Assembly: GCA_039033415.1 (NCBI GenBank)
Contig: JBCCCR010000021.1
Location: forward strand, 52,154-116,153
Length of the DNA: 64,000 nucleotides
Reading direction: 5' to 3'
Source: Pseudomonadota bacterium
Lineage (GTDB): Bacteria > Pseudomonadota > Gammaproteobacteria > Xanthomonadales > SZUA-38
The position numbers were made by a program, and so were the translations under genes. This document shows, piece after piece, positions 1 to 8,107 of this stretch. Below the pieces are notes generated by a model. It was not told the origin of the DNA. It worked only from the letters and a program-made list of their open reading frames with translations, and searched no databases. Within the stretch, counting starts at the first letter, position 1; the number at the start of each line of letters is the position of its first letter.

Positions 1-506
1 CCGATCTTCTCGAGTGCCCGCGTGAGCGCCAGCGAGGTGAACATCTTGCCAATGGCACAATCAGTGCCGACAGTCAGCAGGCGTCGGCCGGGGCGCGGTT
101 CACCTGATCCGACGGTCAGCGGTTCGTCGTGATGGCGAACGTCCACCAGCCGGCGTCCGGTCCGTGTCGCAACGTCGCGCAACCCCGGATGGTCGGTCAG
201 CCGCTGGTGCAAACCTGATACGAGGTCGAGACCGGACTCCATCGCCTCGGTCAGTGCGTCAATCCACGACGGGTCGAGGTAGCCCCCGTGATTCACGACG
301 CCAATCACCAAGGCTTTCGCGCCCTGGCTCGCGGCCTCCTGGGGGTCGAGGTTGGGTAAGCCCAGGTTGACCGCGTCGGGCTTGAGCCGATACTGGCCCA
401 CGCACCAATCCGGCCGCCAGTGAGCCAGGCCGCCGGCGGTCTTGGCCAGCGTCCGGGAGGTGCCATCACCCAGAAACAGCAGATAAGGTGGCTTCAGATC
501 GTGCAT
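1..506 (-). CDS. dgcN: D-glutamate N-acetyltransferase DgcN (DUF1611), 3' part missing
   Basis: The first 168 residues of a DUF1611 protein are visible; the gene runs off the left edge of the window. It starts at the ATG complementary to 504-506. The N-terminal domain (about residues 8-130) is followed by the P-loop-like motif GTDCAIGKM at about residues 147-155, where ATP/CoA-type ligand binding is expected. DgcN of this family is reported to N-acetylate D-glutamate so that DgcA can racemise it, which lets the cell use D-Glu as a carbon and nitrogen source. Only 7 bases separate it from dgcA, so the two are almost certainly cotranscribed. The family call is firm; the exact substrate is inferred from the dgcA neighbour. 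Confidence 0.88.
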   Translation of the reverse strand, partial: MHDLKPPYLLFLGDGTSRTLAKTAGGLAHWRPDWCVGQYRLKPDAVNLGLPNLDPQEAASQGAKALVIGVVNHGGYLDPSWIDALTEAMESGLDLVSGLHQRLTDHPGLRDVATRTGRRLVDVRHHDEPLTVGSGEPRPGRRLLTVGTDCAIGKMFTSLALTRALEKI

Positions 507-513
507 GGCAACG

Positions 514-1509
514 TCAGCCCCACAAGGTTGGTGATGCCGGATAGATCCGGGCGCCGTCGAAGCGCATAGGGGGCGCTTCGTCTTCCGCAAGGTTCAGCGG
601 GCCGTCGAGATCGACATAGCGACAGCGCTGTCCCACCAGGTGCGCCGGCGCCATCGCCAGCGATGATCCCAGCATGTTGCCGATCATCAGCTCAAACCCC
701 CGCTGAGCGGCGGCCTCGGCCAGCGATATTGCCGGACCCAGCCCTCCACACTTGTCCAGCTTAATATTGATCATCTGGTAGCTTCCGGCCAGTCTCGGTA
801 AGTCGGCTTTGGCCTGGCATGATTCGTCGGCGCATAGCGGAAAAGGGAAGTGCAAACCTGCGAGCGCGTGATCATCGTCGGGATGCAGCGGCTGCTCCAG
901 CATGGCGACGCGGGCATCGATAAGGGTGTCCGACAATGACTCCAGTTCGTCGCGGCTCCACCCGCAGTTGGCGTCGACAATCAGTTCGCTGTCGGGATTG
1001 GCCTCACGAACCGCCGCAATCCGATCGGCATCCTTTGCCGTTCGCCCGAGCTTGAGCTTCAGTACCGGCCAGCCCAGCAGCGCCTTTGCGTGACGAGCCA
1101 TAATGTCGGGCTCATCGATCGATACGGTGACAACCGTATTCAGCGGCTGCGGTTCCGGGCAATCTAGCAGTTGATGCACCCGCATCCCTGAAAGCTTGGC
1201 GTTCAGATCCCACAGTGCGCAGTCAAGCGCGTTGCGAGCGCCGCCCGGTAGATCGAGGCTTTCGACCCAGCCTGGCTCCAGGGCATCCGCGGGTAGCTTA
1301 GAACCCAACGACCGGACTGCGGTGCAAAGATCTTCGGCGGTCTCAGCCCGATAAAACAAGGGTGCACCCTCACCTCGGCCCAGGTGGCCATCCCGGGTAA
1401 TCGCTACCTGCAGTACCGCCATTTCGTGCCAGGTGTAGCCGGACACTTTGAACGGTTTCCGCATCGGCCACCGCACCACGGCGGGTTCAACGCTGATGCT
1501 CGCCGTCAC
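514..1509 (-). CDS. dgcA: N-acetyl-D-glutamate racemase DgcA (enolase superfamily)
   Basis: 331 residues, normal length for a dipeptide epimerase/DgcA-type enolase-superfamily enzyme. An N-terminal capping domain is followed by a barrel with the expected catalytic set in order: LKLK (two lysines, about 151-154), VDANCGW (metal ligand Asp), EQPL (metal ligand Glu), ADES (third metal ligand region), and NIKLDKCGG (opposite-face lysine, about 247). The start is GTG, and it overlaps the stop of the upstream dppA-like gene as GTGA, implying translational coupling. Together with DgcN it should turn N-acetyl-D-Glu into the L-form. An L-Ala-D/L-Glu dipeptide epimerase is the alternative reading of the fold, but the adjacent dgcN favours DgcA. 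Confidence 0.87.
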   Translation of the reverse strand: MTASISVEPAVVRWPMRKPFKVSGYTWHEMAVLQVAITRDGHLGRGEGAPLFYRAETAEDLCTAVRSLGSKLPADALEPGWVESLDLPGGARNALDCALWDLNAKLSGMRVHQLLDCPEPQPLNTVVTVSIDEPDIMARHAKALLGWPVLKLKLGRTAKDADRIAAVREANPDSELIVDANCGWSRDELESLSDTLIDARVAMLEQPLHPDDDHALAGLHFPFPLCADESCQAKADLPRLAGSYQMINIKLDKCGGLGPAISLAEAAAQRGFELMIGNMLGSSLAMAPAHLVGQRCRYVDLDGPLNLAEDEAPPMRFDGARIYPASPTLWG

Positions 1510-2336
1510 TGGAGCGGCCCCAGCGCAATTACAAAGCTTAAGAATCGGCTGAGTTCCTCAACCGACCGAGCCTCGAAGTGAATTCCCAGCGCGTGATTTC
1601 GCTCGACCTGGGGCAGCAGCTCAAGTAGTTCGGGCACCGCATGCTGCTGGAAATCGATCTCAAGCGTGACCGGCTCCTCAAGCATAAACGGCCGAAACGA
1701 TCGTCCGCTGGAGACTGCGGCCGCCGCCTCACCAGCCTTTTCCGTAAGCTCCCGGCAAACGGCCGCGGGTGTACGTGTGCGGGCGCTATAGCGGCCGTGC
1801 GCCTCTTTGGTTACAACCGTCAGCACGTCTGGCAGTAGCTCCTTCACGTGCTGGACATAAGCCTGATCGCCGCTGGCAAGAACGACCGGTACGCCAAAGT
1901 TCGCGGCGATCGCTGCGTTGACGGTGGTTTCGCTCGCCACCGCGTTGTTAACACGAACCTGGGTGATCATCCGCCCGGCAAAAGTGTGGGCCAGGGTAGC
2001 CGGATGATGCTGAGCACCGCCATGGTGGCCAATCAGCATCGCCATGTCGTAGGTACCATGCTCGATGCCCTGCATCATGGCCCAAGGTCGGGGCCAGTGC
2101 CGGATCAATTCGACCCCGTCGGGAAGGAGGTCAAGCAGCAGATTTTGGCCGTTTCCGTGAGAGTCGGAGACGACCACCTCGGTGACACCGGCATCCATGG
2201 CGCCGCGGCATGCCGCCAGCACTTCTTCGGTCATCCATCGGCATGCCCGTTCGTATTCGAAGCCATCCTCAAGGGTTTGGGCGGTGGACACCACGCCAGC
2301 AATTCCTTCAATGTCCGCAGAAATGTAGAGACGCAC
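1506..2336 (-). CDS. dppA: M55 family D-aminopeptidase, DppA-like
   Basis: 276 residues, full length for the zinc-dependent DppA family. Metal and active-site motifs are visible: DIEGIAG near the N-terminus (residues 8-14), VSDSHG at about 57-62, GHHGGAQH near residue 103 where DppA has its conserved His, and a SGDQ segment at about 156. Members cleave D-Ala- or other D-amino-acid peptides. The start is GTG, preceded at good spacing by a strong GGGAGGAG ribosome site, and this gene leads the dppA-dgcA-dgcN unit. The grouping suggests salvage of D-Glu or D-amino-acid peptides, for example from peptidoglycan. The GntR palindrome at 2381-2390 lies only 45 bases upstream and may also affect this operon. 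Confidence 0.85.
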   Translation of the reverse strand: MRLYISADIEGIAGVVSTAQTLEDGFEYERACRWMTEEVLAACRGAMDAGVTEVVVSDSHGNGQNLLLDLLPDGVELIRHWPRPWAMMQGIEHGTYDMAMLIGHHGGAQHHPATLAHTFAGRMITQVRVNNAVASETTVNAAIAANFGVPVVLASGDQAYVQHVKELLPDVLTVVTKEAHGRYSARTRTPAAVCRELTEKAGEAAAAVSSGRSFRPFMLEEPVTLEIDFQQHAVPELLELLPQVERNHALGIHFEARSVEELSRFLSFVIALGPLQ

Positions 2337-2380
2337 GGCTCCTCCCTAAGTCCACAAAAGTGTATTTGATTAAGCTTTTT

Positions 2381-2390
2381 TTGTATACAA
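2381..2390. promoter_or_regulatory. Palindromic GntR operator, site 1
   Basis: The perfect 10-bp palindrome TTGTATACAA lies between dppA (minus) and the hydratase gene (plus), 10 bases before the hydratase start. An identical palindrome sits before the reductase gene at 5152-5161, next to the GntR/FCD regulator gene. GntR/FCD proteins typically bind short T-rich/A-rich palindromes of this kind, so I infer both are operators for that regulator. Confidence 0.72.
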
Positions 2391-2400
2391 TCGAAGGTTC

Positions 2401-3198
2401 TTGGAAAACACTGGACGGGCTGTGGGACAAATTCGGCAGGAGCGGGAGGGTGGAATCACCCGAATCATCCTCAGCAACCCTGGAAAGCTGAACGCCATGA
2501 CTCGCGACATGTGGGTGTCCTTTGGCGACCTGTGGCTCGAGCTCAACGAGGACGATTCCGTTCGCTGCATCGTGGTCACCGGTGACGGTACGCGGGGCTT
2601 TTGCCCAGGGAACGATATCAGCGAGTTCGATCGATTCCGGTCTGACGCTGCCAAAGCGCGGGTGTTGTCTGAGGTCATGAACCGGGGGCGCAACGCGATG
2701 TTGGCCTGCCCGCATCCCATTGTTGGACAGATTCATGGAGCGTGTGTCGGCGGGGGGTTAGAGATTGCAGCGATGTGCGACATGCGTATCTGCTCGAGTG
2801 CAAGCCGCTTCGGCGCGCCGCTGAACCGGCTTGGCCTGACGATGGCGTACGAGGAGATGTTGCCGATCTGGCGGATCACTAACCGGGCCACGATGTTTGA
2901 GTTTCTGGTCGAAGGCCGAATCATTGAGGCAGACGACGCGTTGCGGCGTGGACTGGTTAACCGAGTCGTGCCGCCAGAACGCTTGGCGGAGGAAGTAGCG
3001 GTGTGCGCACAGGCGATTTCGGAGGGTCCACCGCGCGTCCACCGCTGGCACAAGAAGTTCTTCAATCGACTGACCTTCGATCCGGCGCTGACGCAGGCGG
3101 ATATCGACGAGCACTATCTCAGCTTCGAAACCGAGGACTATCGAATCGGCTACCGCTCGTTTCTGGATAAAACCAAGCCGGAGTTCACTGGCCGATGA
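2401..3198 (+). CDS. Enoyl-CoA hydratase/isomerase (crotonase family)
   Basis: About 265 residues, standard for a crotonase-fold protein. It begins with the usual strand pattern (GITRIILSNPGKLNAMT), then the oxyanion-hole region GFCPGNDISEF (about 62-72), and the second oxyanion segment with GACVGGGLEIAAMCD (about 112-126). It should hydrate or isomerise an enoyl-CoA in the catabolic pathway encoded here. The TTG at 2401 has an AAGG just upstream; a GTG at 2422 in the same frame is an alternative, so the first seven residues are uncertain. It overlaps the CoA-transferase start as ATGA. The specific substrate cannot be read from the sequence. Confidence 0.85.
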   Translation: MENTGRAVGQIRQEREGGITRIILSNPGKLNAMTRDMWVSFGDLWLELNEDDSVRCIVVTGDGTRGFCPGNDISEFDRFRSDAAKARVLSEVMNRGRNAMLACPHPIVGQIHGACVGGGLEIAAMCDMRICSSASRFGAPLNRLGLTMAYEEMLPIWRITNRATMFEFLVEGRIIEADDALRRGLVNRVVPPERLAEEVAVCAQAISEGPPRVHRWHKKFFNRLTFDPALTQADIDEHYLSFETEDYRIGYRSFLDKTKPEFTGR

Positions 3199-4448
3199 CC
3201 AAGCCTGGCGATCAAGCGGGACCTCTGGCCGGTATGAAGGTGCTCGAGCTGTCGCACGTGATGGCGGGCCCGACCTGTGGACGGCTGCTGGCTGATCTGG
3301 GCGCGGATGTCATTAAGCTGGAGCGCCCCGGCGGTGAGGACAGCCGGCGGATGGCGCCGCCCTGGCAAGGGGACGAGGCGGCAGGCTATCTCATGCTGAA
3401 CCGGAACAAGCGCGGGATCTGCGTTGATCTAAAAAAGCCCGGCGGCCTCAAGGTGCTACTCGATCTGGCCGCCCGATCAGATGTGCTGCTGGAGAACTTT
3501 CGCAAGGGCACGCTGGATCGGCTGGGCTGCGGCTACGAGGAGCTGCGAAAAACCAACCCTGGGTTGATCTACTGCGAGATTTCGGGCTTCGGCCGAACCG
3601 GTCCCTACGCCAACCGCGGCGGCTTTGATCTGGTTGCGCAGGCGATGAGCGGCATTCTGAGCGTTACCGGTGAAGGGCCTGGCCGGCCGCCGGTGAAAGC
3701 TGGCGTGCCGGTCGGGGACGTTGGTGCCGGCATGTTGGCGGCTATCGGCATCCTGGCGGCGCATGCGGAGCGACAAGCCACGGGCCTTGGTCAGCGCGTT
3801 GACACTTCTCTGCTCGAAGGGTGCCTGTCGTTTATGGCCTGGCCGGCGGCAACTTTTTTTGCCAACGGTATGGACACCGTTCCCATGGGCACGGCACACC
3901 CGCTCGACGCTCCTTATCAGGCCTTTGAGTCCAGCGATGGCTGGCTGATTGTGGGCGCGGCCAATCAGGCAAACTGGCTTCGGTTGCTGGACGTTATCGG
4001 ACGTCAGGAGCTGGCCGAGGACCCCCGGTTTATCGACAACCCCGATCGCGTGGAGAACCTGCAAGCGCTCATCGAGGTTCTCGAGCCGGTTTTCAAAGAG
4101 CGAGGCACCGCTGACTGGGTCGCGCGCCTAGACGCCGGCGGTGTCCCGTGCGGACCGATCAATCGAACAAGCGACATGCTGCAGGACCCGCATGTTGCTG
4201 CACGTCAGATGATCTGCGATGTAGAACATCCGGTCCTGGGCAACGTGAAAACGATGGGCAGTCCAATCAAGTTCTCCAATCACGACGACCCAGCGCTGAC
4301 CGCTGCGCCATTGCTCGGTGAGCATACCCGGGAAGTTCTAGCTGAGCTTGACTATTCTGCTGAGACGATTGATGGGCTGCTTCGTGACGAGGCAATCTTT
4401 GCTACCGATACTACCGATCCGGTGGTTACGCTGGCGCAATCAAACTGA
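3195..4448 (+). CDS. Family III CoA-transferase (CaiB/BaiF)
   Basis: 417 residues, typical for CaiB/BaiF/formyl-CoA-transferase-like enzymes. The N-terminus has the family pattern LELSHVMAGPTCGRLLADLG, then DVIKLERPGGEDSR. The catalytic aspartate is expected in VPVGDVGAGM at about residues 173-182. The enzyme moves CoA between carboxylic acids, which would activate the pathway substrate at the expense of another CoA ester. It is coupled to the hydratase by an ATGA overlap. Its last 23 bases overlap the 3' end of the convergent gntR gene. The substrate is unknown. Confidence 0.88.
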   Translation: MTKPGDQAGPLAGMKVLELSHVMAGPTCGRLLADLGADVIKLERPGGEDSRRMAPPWQGDEAAGYLMLNRNKRGICVDLKKPGGLKVLLDLAARSDVLLENFRKGTLDRLGCGYEELRKTNPGLIYCEISGFGRTGPYANRGGFDLVAQAMSGILSVTGEGPGRPPVKAGVPVGDVGAGMLAAIGILAAHAERQATGLGQRVDTSLLEGCLSFMAWPAATFFANGMDTVPMGTAHPLDAPYQAFESSDGWLIVGAANQANWLRLLDVIGRQELAEDPRFIDNPDRVENLQALIEVLEPVFKERGTADWVARLDAGGVPCGPINRTSDMLQDPHVAARQMICDVEHPVLGNVKTMGSPIKFSNHDDPALTAAPLLGEHTREVLAELDYSAETIDGLLRDEAIFATDTTDPVVTLAQSN

Positions 4449-5097
4449 TGAAGTCCAGGACGCTGTCGGACACGACGTGGGTATGGTCGCGCATGCGGCG
4501 TTCCGCTTCTTGCTCATCGCCTGCCAAAATCGCGTCCAACACCGCTTGATGCTCCTCGAATGACTGACTGGTTCGCTGAGCCTGGCGCAGCTGCCGGCGA
4601 CGGTACGCGTTGAGCTGGCGAAATAGCCGGTTGGCCACCTCCGCCAGGACCTCGTTCTGGGTTCCTCGAAAGATGTGCCGGTGAAACTCCAGACTCGCAT
4701 CGTAGTACTCGTTGGCCGATTCGGGTTTCGCGAGTTCAGCGTAGCCTTCGTGAACATGCTTGAGCTGAGCTTTCTGCTCATCGGTCATCCGTCGTGCCGC
4801 CAGGCGCGCGCAGATCCCTTCAAGTTCTGACATTGCCTCAAACATCTGAATGAGTCGTGTGACCGGCACCTGCGCCACGACGGCACCACGCCGCGGCCGC
4901 ATCTGCGCCAGACCGCTGGATGCCAGGTGACGCATCGCCTCCCGCACCGGCGTTCGTGATACGTCGAATTGATCGGCGATTTCCTGCTCGTTCAGATGGG
5001 ATCCAGGCGCTCGCTTTCCACTCACAATCTCATCTTCGATCGCCTGAGCGATGCGCTGGCTGTGGGTCAGTGCTTCTGCACTGTCAAACTCGTCCAT
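4426..5097 (-). CDS. GntR family repressor with FCD domain
   Basis: 223 residues from the ATG at 5095-5097, which I prefer to a GTG 39 bases upstream because the first family-like residues follow it. An N-terminal winged helix (about residues 15-75, with the signature SRTPVREAMRHLASSGL) is followed by an all-helical FCD domain (about 80-215). The FCD domain carries scattered His and Asp residues (for example LEFHRHIF and MRDHTHVV) where metal and acyl or carboxylate effectors bind in this class. It is transcribed away from the reductase gene, with palindrome TTGTATACAA at 5152-5161 between them, so autoregulation and control of both flanking catabolic units are likely. The effector is unknown but is probably a pathway acid or CoA ester. 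Confidence 0.88.
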   Translation of the reverse strand: MDEFDSAEALTHSQRIAQAIEDEIVSGKRAPGSHLNEQEIADQFDVSRTPVREAMRHLASSGLAQMRPRRGAVVAQVPVTRLIQMFEAMSELEGICARLAARRMTDEQKAQLKHVHEGYAELAKPESANEYYDASLEFHRHIFRGTQNEVLAEVANRLFRQLNAYRRRQLRQAQRTSQSFEEHQAVLDAILAGDEQEAERRMRDHTHVVSDSVLDFISLIAPA

Positions 5098-5151
5098 GAA
5101 ACTCTCGGCAACTTTTTTGCCAGTATAACCTTGCACCTATCCGATGAATGT

Positions 5152-5161
5152 TTGTATACAA
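5152..5161. promoter_or_regulatory. Palindromic GntR operator, site 2
   Basis: A second exact copy of TTGTATACAA, in the 96-bp gap between gntR (minus) and the reductase gene (plus). A degraded relative, TTCGTATCCAA, follows at 5172-5182 and could be a lower-affinity half. The placement between divergent genes supports control of both. Confidence 0.72.
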
Positions 5162-5193
5162 TAGCGATCATTTCGTATCCAAAGAGTGGTGTG

Positions 5194-6198
5194 ATGAAAG
5201 TCGCGACTTATCAGGATCACGGCAGTCCGGAGGCGCTTCACGTTGCTGATTGGCCCGAGCCGGACCTGCCGTCAGGCGAGGTCATGGTGAGAGTCGAAGC
5301 GGTCGCGCTGAACGGTTTCGACCCCATGATGCTGGCCGGTTCGACCGGCCTTAAGGTACCGATGCCCATGGTGCCCTGCGGGGATTTTGCCGGTCGCGTT
5401 TGCGCGCTAGGGAGTCAGGTCGATACCCCGCTCAAGGTCGGCGATCCCGTCACCGGATTTCCCATGGTTCCCGACCGAGGCATGCTTGGTGAAGTCACCC
5501 TGGGAGCCGCCAGGGAACTGATCAACATGCCGCCGGACTGCCTGATTCCGATCCCCGACGGCGTGACGATGACCGACGCCGCGGCGCTGCCTGTCGCCTA
5601 CGGTACCGCGTTACGAATGATGGAAACCCGCGGCAAGATCAGCCGGGATGAGCGGGTTCTGGTTCTTGGCGCAACCGGTGGCGTGGGCGTTGCCTGCATT
5701 CAGCTGGCGAAGGCCGCCGGCGCTTTTGTGGTGGCCTGCGGTCGAGGCAGCAAGGCAGCCGGTCTGACAGCGGTGGGCGCTGACGACGTGATCGATACAG
5801 CTCAGGACGACTTTTTTATCGCCGCGCGCGAACGTTACGGCAAGCCCAGCTATGACGGGAGCGGAGACGGTGGGTTCGACGTCGTAGTGAACTACATCGG
5901 CGGGGACACCTGGGCGCCTAGCCTCAAGCTGTTGCGGCGGCATGGGCGGGCACTGGTGTGTGGCGCCACGGCCGGTTTTAAGCCAGAAACTGATCTGCGC
6001 TATCTCTGGAGCTTCGAGCAGCACCTGATCGGCTCCAATGGATGGACACCGGAGGATCAGCAGGAGCTGCTTAGACGCGTGGCGGCGGGGACACTGACAC
6101 CTGTCGTGCACCAGATACGCCCCATTGAAAAGATCTCGGACGCGTTCCAGGAGTTAATCGACCGCGAAGTGTTCGGCAAGTCGGTGCTGACGCTATGA
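5194..6198 (+). CDS. Zinc-less MDR/quinone oxidoreductase-like NADPH reductase
   Basis: 334 residues from the ATG at 5194; the open frame extends far upstream, but that part crosses the operator and is antisense to gntR, so it is not coding. A GroES-like N-terminal domain (about 1-125) is followed by a Rossmann domain with the nucleotide motif LGATGGVGVACIQLAK at about residues 157-172. No zinc-ligand cysteines of the alcohol dehydrogenases are visible, so a quinone-oxidoreductase or enoyl reductase type of reaction is expected. It is first in the second catabolic unit and overlaps the thioesterase gene as ATGA. The substrate is not known. Confidence 0.82.
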   Translation: MKVATYQDHGSPEALHVADWPEPDLPSGEVMVRVEAVALNGFDPMMLAGSTGLKVPMPMVPCGDFAGRVCALGSQVDTPLKVGDPVTGFPMVPDRGMLGEVTLGAARELINMPPDCLIPIPDGVTMTDAAALPVAYGTALRMMETRGKISRDERVLVLGATGGVGVACIQLAKAAGAFVVACGRGSKAAGLTAVGADDVIDTAQDDFFIAARERYGKPSYDGSGDGGFDVVVNYIGGDTWAPSLKLLRRHGRALVCGATAGFKPETDLRYLWSFEQHLIGSNGWTPEDQQELLRRVAAGTLTPVVHQIRPIEKISDAFQELIDREVFGKSVLTL

Positions 6199-6611
6199 CC
6201 GCCTGGAGCCGAGAACGCCTGCAGGCGCTGCTGGATGCGTCGCCCTACATTCGGGGCCTTCAGCTAACGGTGGCCGATATGGACGTTGAGGCGGGTTCGA
6301 TCAGTTTACGCATGCCGGCCTCCCCGTCGCTGATGCGCAGCGAAGACGACGACATGTTTCACGGTGGTCCGGTGGCCGGCCTGATCGACACGGCAGGAGA
6401 TCTGGCCGTTGCGCTGCGAGTGGGCGGCGGTGTGCCCACGGTCAACTTTCGAACCGACTATCTTCGCCCGGCAACCGGTGCTTTCCTGATGGCCCACGCC
6501 CAGGTACAGAAGGTCGGTCGGCTACTGTCGGTGGCGGACGTCACGGTGCGCGATGAACGCCGGCGCGTGTGTGCACTGGGGCGGGGAACTTACGTTTCTC
6601 AAACGGGCTGA
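6195..6611 (+). CDS. PaaI-type hotdog thioesterase
   Basis: 138 residues with a hotdog fold pattern. The motif DDDMFHGGPVAGLIDTAGDLA (about residues 52-72) matches the HGG active-site loop and central helix of PaaI/ACOT13 thioesterases, and VNFRTDYLRPA is the conserved strand. It should hydrolyse an acyl-CoA, either as an outlet for stalled intermediates or to release CoA. ATGA coupling to the reductase upstream and a shared TGATG junction with the ligase gene downstream place it firmly in this operon. Confidence 0.85.
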   Translation: MTAWSRERLQALLDASPYIRGLQLTVADMDVEAGSISLRMPASPSLMRSEDDDMFHGGPVAGLIDTAGDLAVALRVGGGVPTVNFRTDYLRPATGAFLMAHAQVQKVGRLLSVADVTVRDERRRVCALGRGTYVSQTG

Positions 6612-8107
6612 TGCTATCCAAGAGTTCAAGCAACCTGGCGGATATTGTCTGGGGTAATCGCGATTCGGAGCAGATTGCTCTGGTCGATGCAGGCCCGGAT
6701 ACGATTAACTCGCGCCTGAGTTACGGCGACGTGCAGCAGGCAATTCAGTCTTTCCCGAAGGAATTTCGAGGGAAGAGCGGGCTTGAACCGGGGCACCGTG
6801 TCGCCGTCGTGGGTAAAAACCAGTCCGCCCACGTGCTGGCGAGCTATGGCTTGATGCACGGCGGTTACGTCGCGGTCCCCGTCAATCTCCAGCTCTCACA
6901 CGAGGCGCTGGAGCACATCTACCGGGTCTGCGACATCGCCGCGACGCTCGCCGACCGAGCCGGTCTGGAAGCGCTGCCCGCTAGTCTCGCCTCATCAACT
7001 CGTCTGCTGGCTCTCGATGAGCCCACGTTTTACGCCGGTCGGGAACCGCGGCCCGCAACCCAAGGCGGTGATGATGAGGCGGTCGTAATGTTCACGTCGG
7101 GCTCCACGGGCCTGCCGAAGGCGGTGCCGATCACTCACAACGGATACCTTTGGGCCATGCGGCAGTTCGCCGATCTGATCGACAGTCTCGCCGGGCAGAC
7201 AGTGTTGGCGGCTGCGCCCTTGTTTCACATGAACGCGCAGTTCCACGTGCAGGCTGCGCTGGCAGGCGGAGCAACGGCGGTGGTCATGCGGCGATTCGAG
7301 GCTGGCCGGTTTCTGGAGCTGATCGTGGAAGAGTCGGTCACCCGCGTAACCGGAGTACCGACAATGCTGGCGCTGGCGGTGCGGGAGGCTGACCGCCGCG
7401 GCGTCAGGCCGATGCGGCACGTCCAATCAGTGGCCATGGGGTCTGCACCCCTCAGCGAGGCGCTGGTTCAAGAAGTAAAGAGTCTGTTTCCGGAGGCGGT
7501 TATCAGCAACGGCTACGGCACAACCGAAACGGGGCCCGCCCTGTTCGGTGCTCACCCCGACGGCATACCAACACCGGTGCAGTCTATCGGCTACCCGCTT
7601 GCTAAGGCCGGCTGGGATCTGCGCGACGGCAGCGACAAGAGCCAGGGTGTCCTCTGGGTCAAACATCCAATGACGGCCACAGGCTATCTGGGCGATGTGG
7701 CCCAGACCGAAGCGGCCTTTCGCGATGGCTGGTACTGCACCAAGGACCGGATGGTTCGTGACGAGGACGGATTTTTCTATTTCGACGGCCGCGCTGACGA
7801 CATGTTTGTGTGTGCGGGCGAAAACATCTATCCCCAGGAGGTTGAGCGGCGAATGCTCCAGCATCCGGCCGTGAGGGACGTGGCCGTCGTGCCGGTGCCG
7901 GACGAGCTCAAGGGGTATCTGCCCGTCGCTTTTGTCGTGGCAGAAAACACGGACGAGGCCACACTTCGCGACCACGCGCTGCGCACAGGGCCGGCCTACG
8001 CGCACCCAAGAGCCGTCTATTTTCTTGATCAGCTGCCGCTCGGTTCGACCAACAAGGTGGATCGCCAGAAGCTGCAACGCCTGGCGGAGCAAACGTTCCA
8101 GCGATGA
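6611..8107 (+). CDS. AMP-dependent acyl-CoA synthetase
   Basis: 498 residues from the ATG at 6611, which overlaps the preceding stop as TGATG; the longer open frame upstream is shadow. Adenylation motifs are in order: FTSGSTGLPKAVPIT (P-loop, about 159-173), YGTTETGP (about 304-311), and the hinge DDMFVCAGENIYPQEVE. The catalytic Lys should be the one in GSTNKVDRQKL near the C-terminus. It activates a carboxylic acid to acyl-AMP and then acyl-CoA. Two ligases side by side suggest either two related acids or a side chain and a ring-cleavage product; this is inference. Confidence 0.85.
   Translation: MLSKSSSNLADIVWGNRDSEQIALVDAGPDTINSRLSYGDVQQAIQSFPKEFRGKSGLEPGHRVAVVGKNQSAHVLASYGLMHGGYVAVPVNLQLSHEALEHIYRVCDIAATLADRAGLEALPASLASSTRLLALDEPTFYAGREPRPATQGGDDEAVVMFTSGSTGLPKAVPITHNGYLWAMRQFADLIDSLAGQTVLAAAPLFHMNAQFHVQAALAGGATAVVMRRFEAGRFLELIVEESVTRVTGVPTMLALAVREADRRGVRPMRHVQSVAMGSAPLSEALVQEVKSLFPEAVISNGYGTTETGPALFGAHPDGIPTPVQSIGYPLAKAGWDLRDGSDKSQGVLWVKHPMTATGYLGDVAQTEAAFRDGWYCTKDRMVRDEDGFFYFDGRADDMFVCAGENIYPQEVERRMLQHPAVRDVAVVPVPDELKGYLPVAFVVAENTDEATLRDHALRTGPAYAHPRAVYFLDQLPLGSTNKVDRQKLQRLAEQTFQR

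Noticed and set aside
4969..5193. 75-residue N-terminal extension of the reductase
   Set aside because: It is antisense to gntR, crosses the operator, and family similarity begins at the ATG at 5194.
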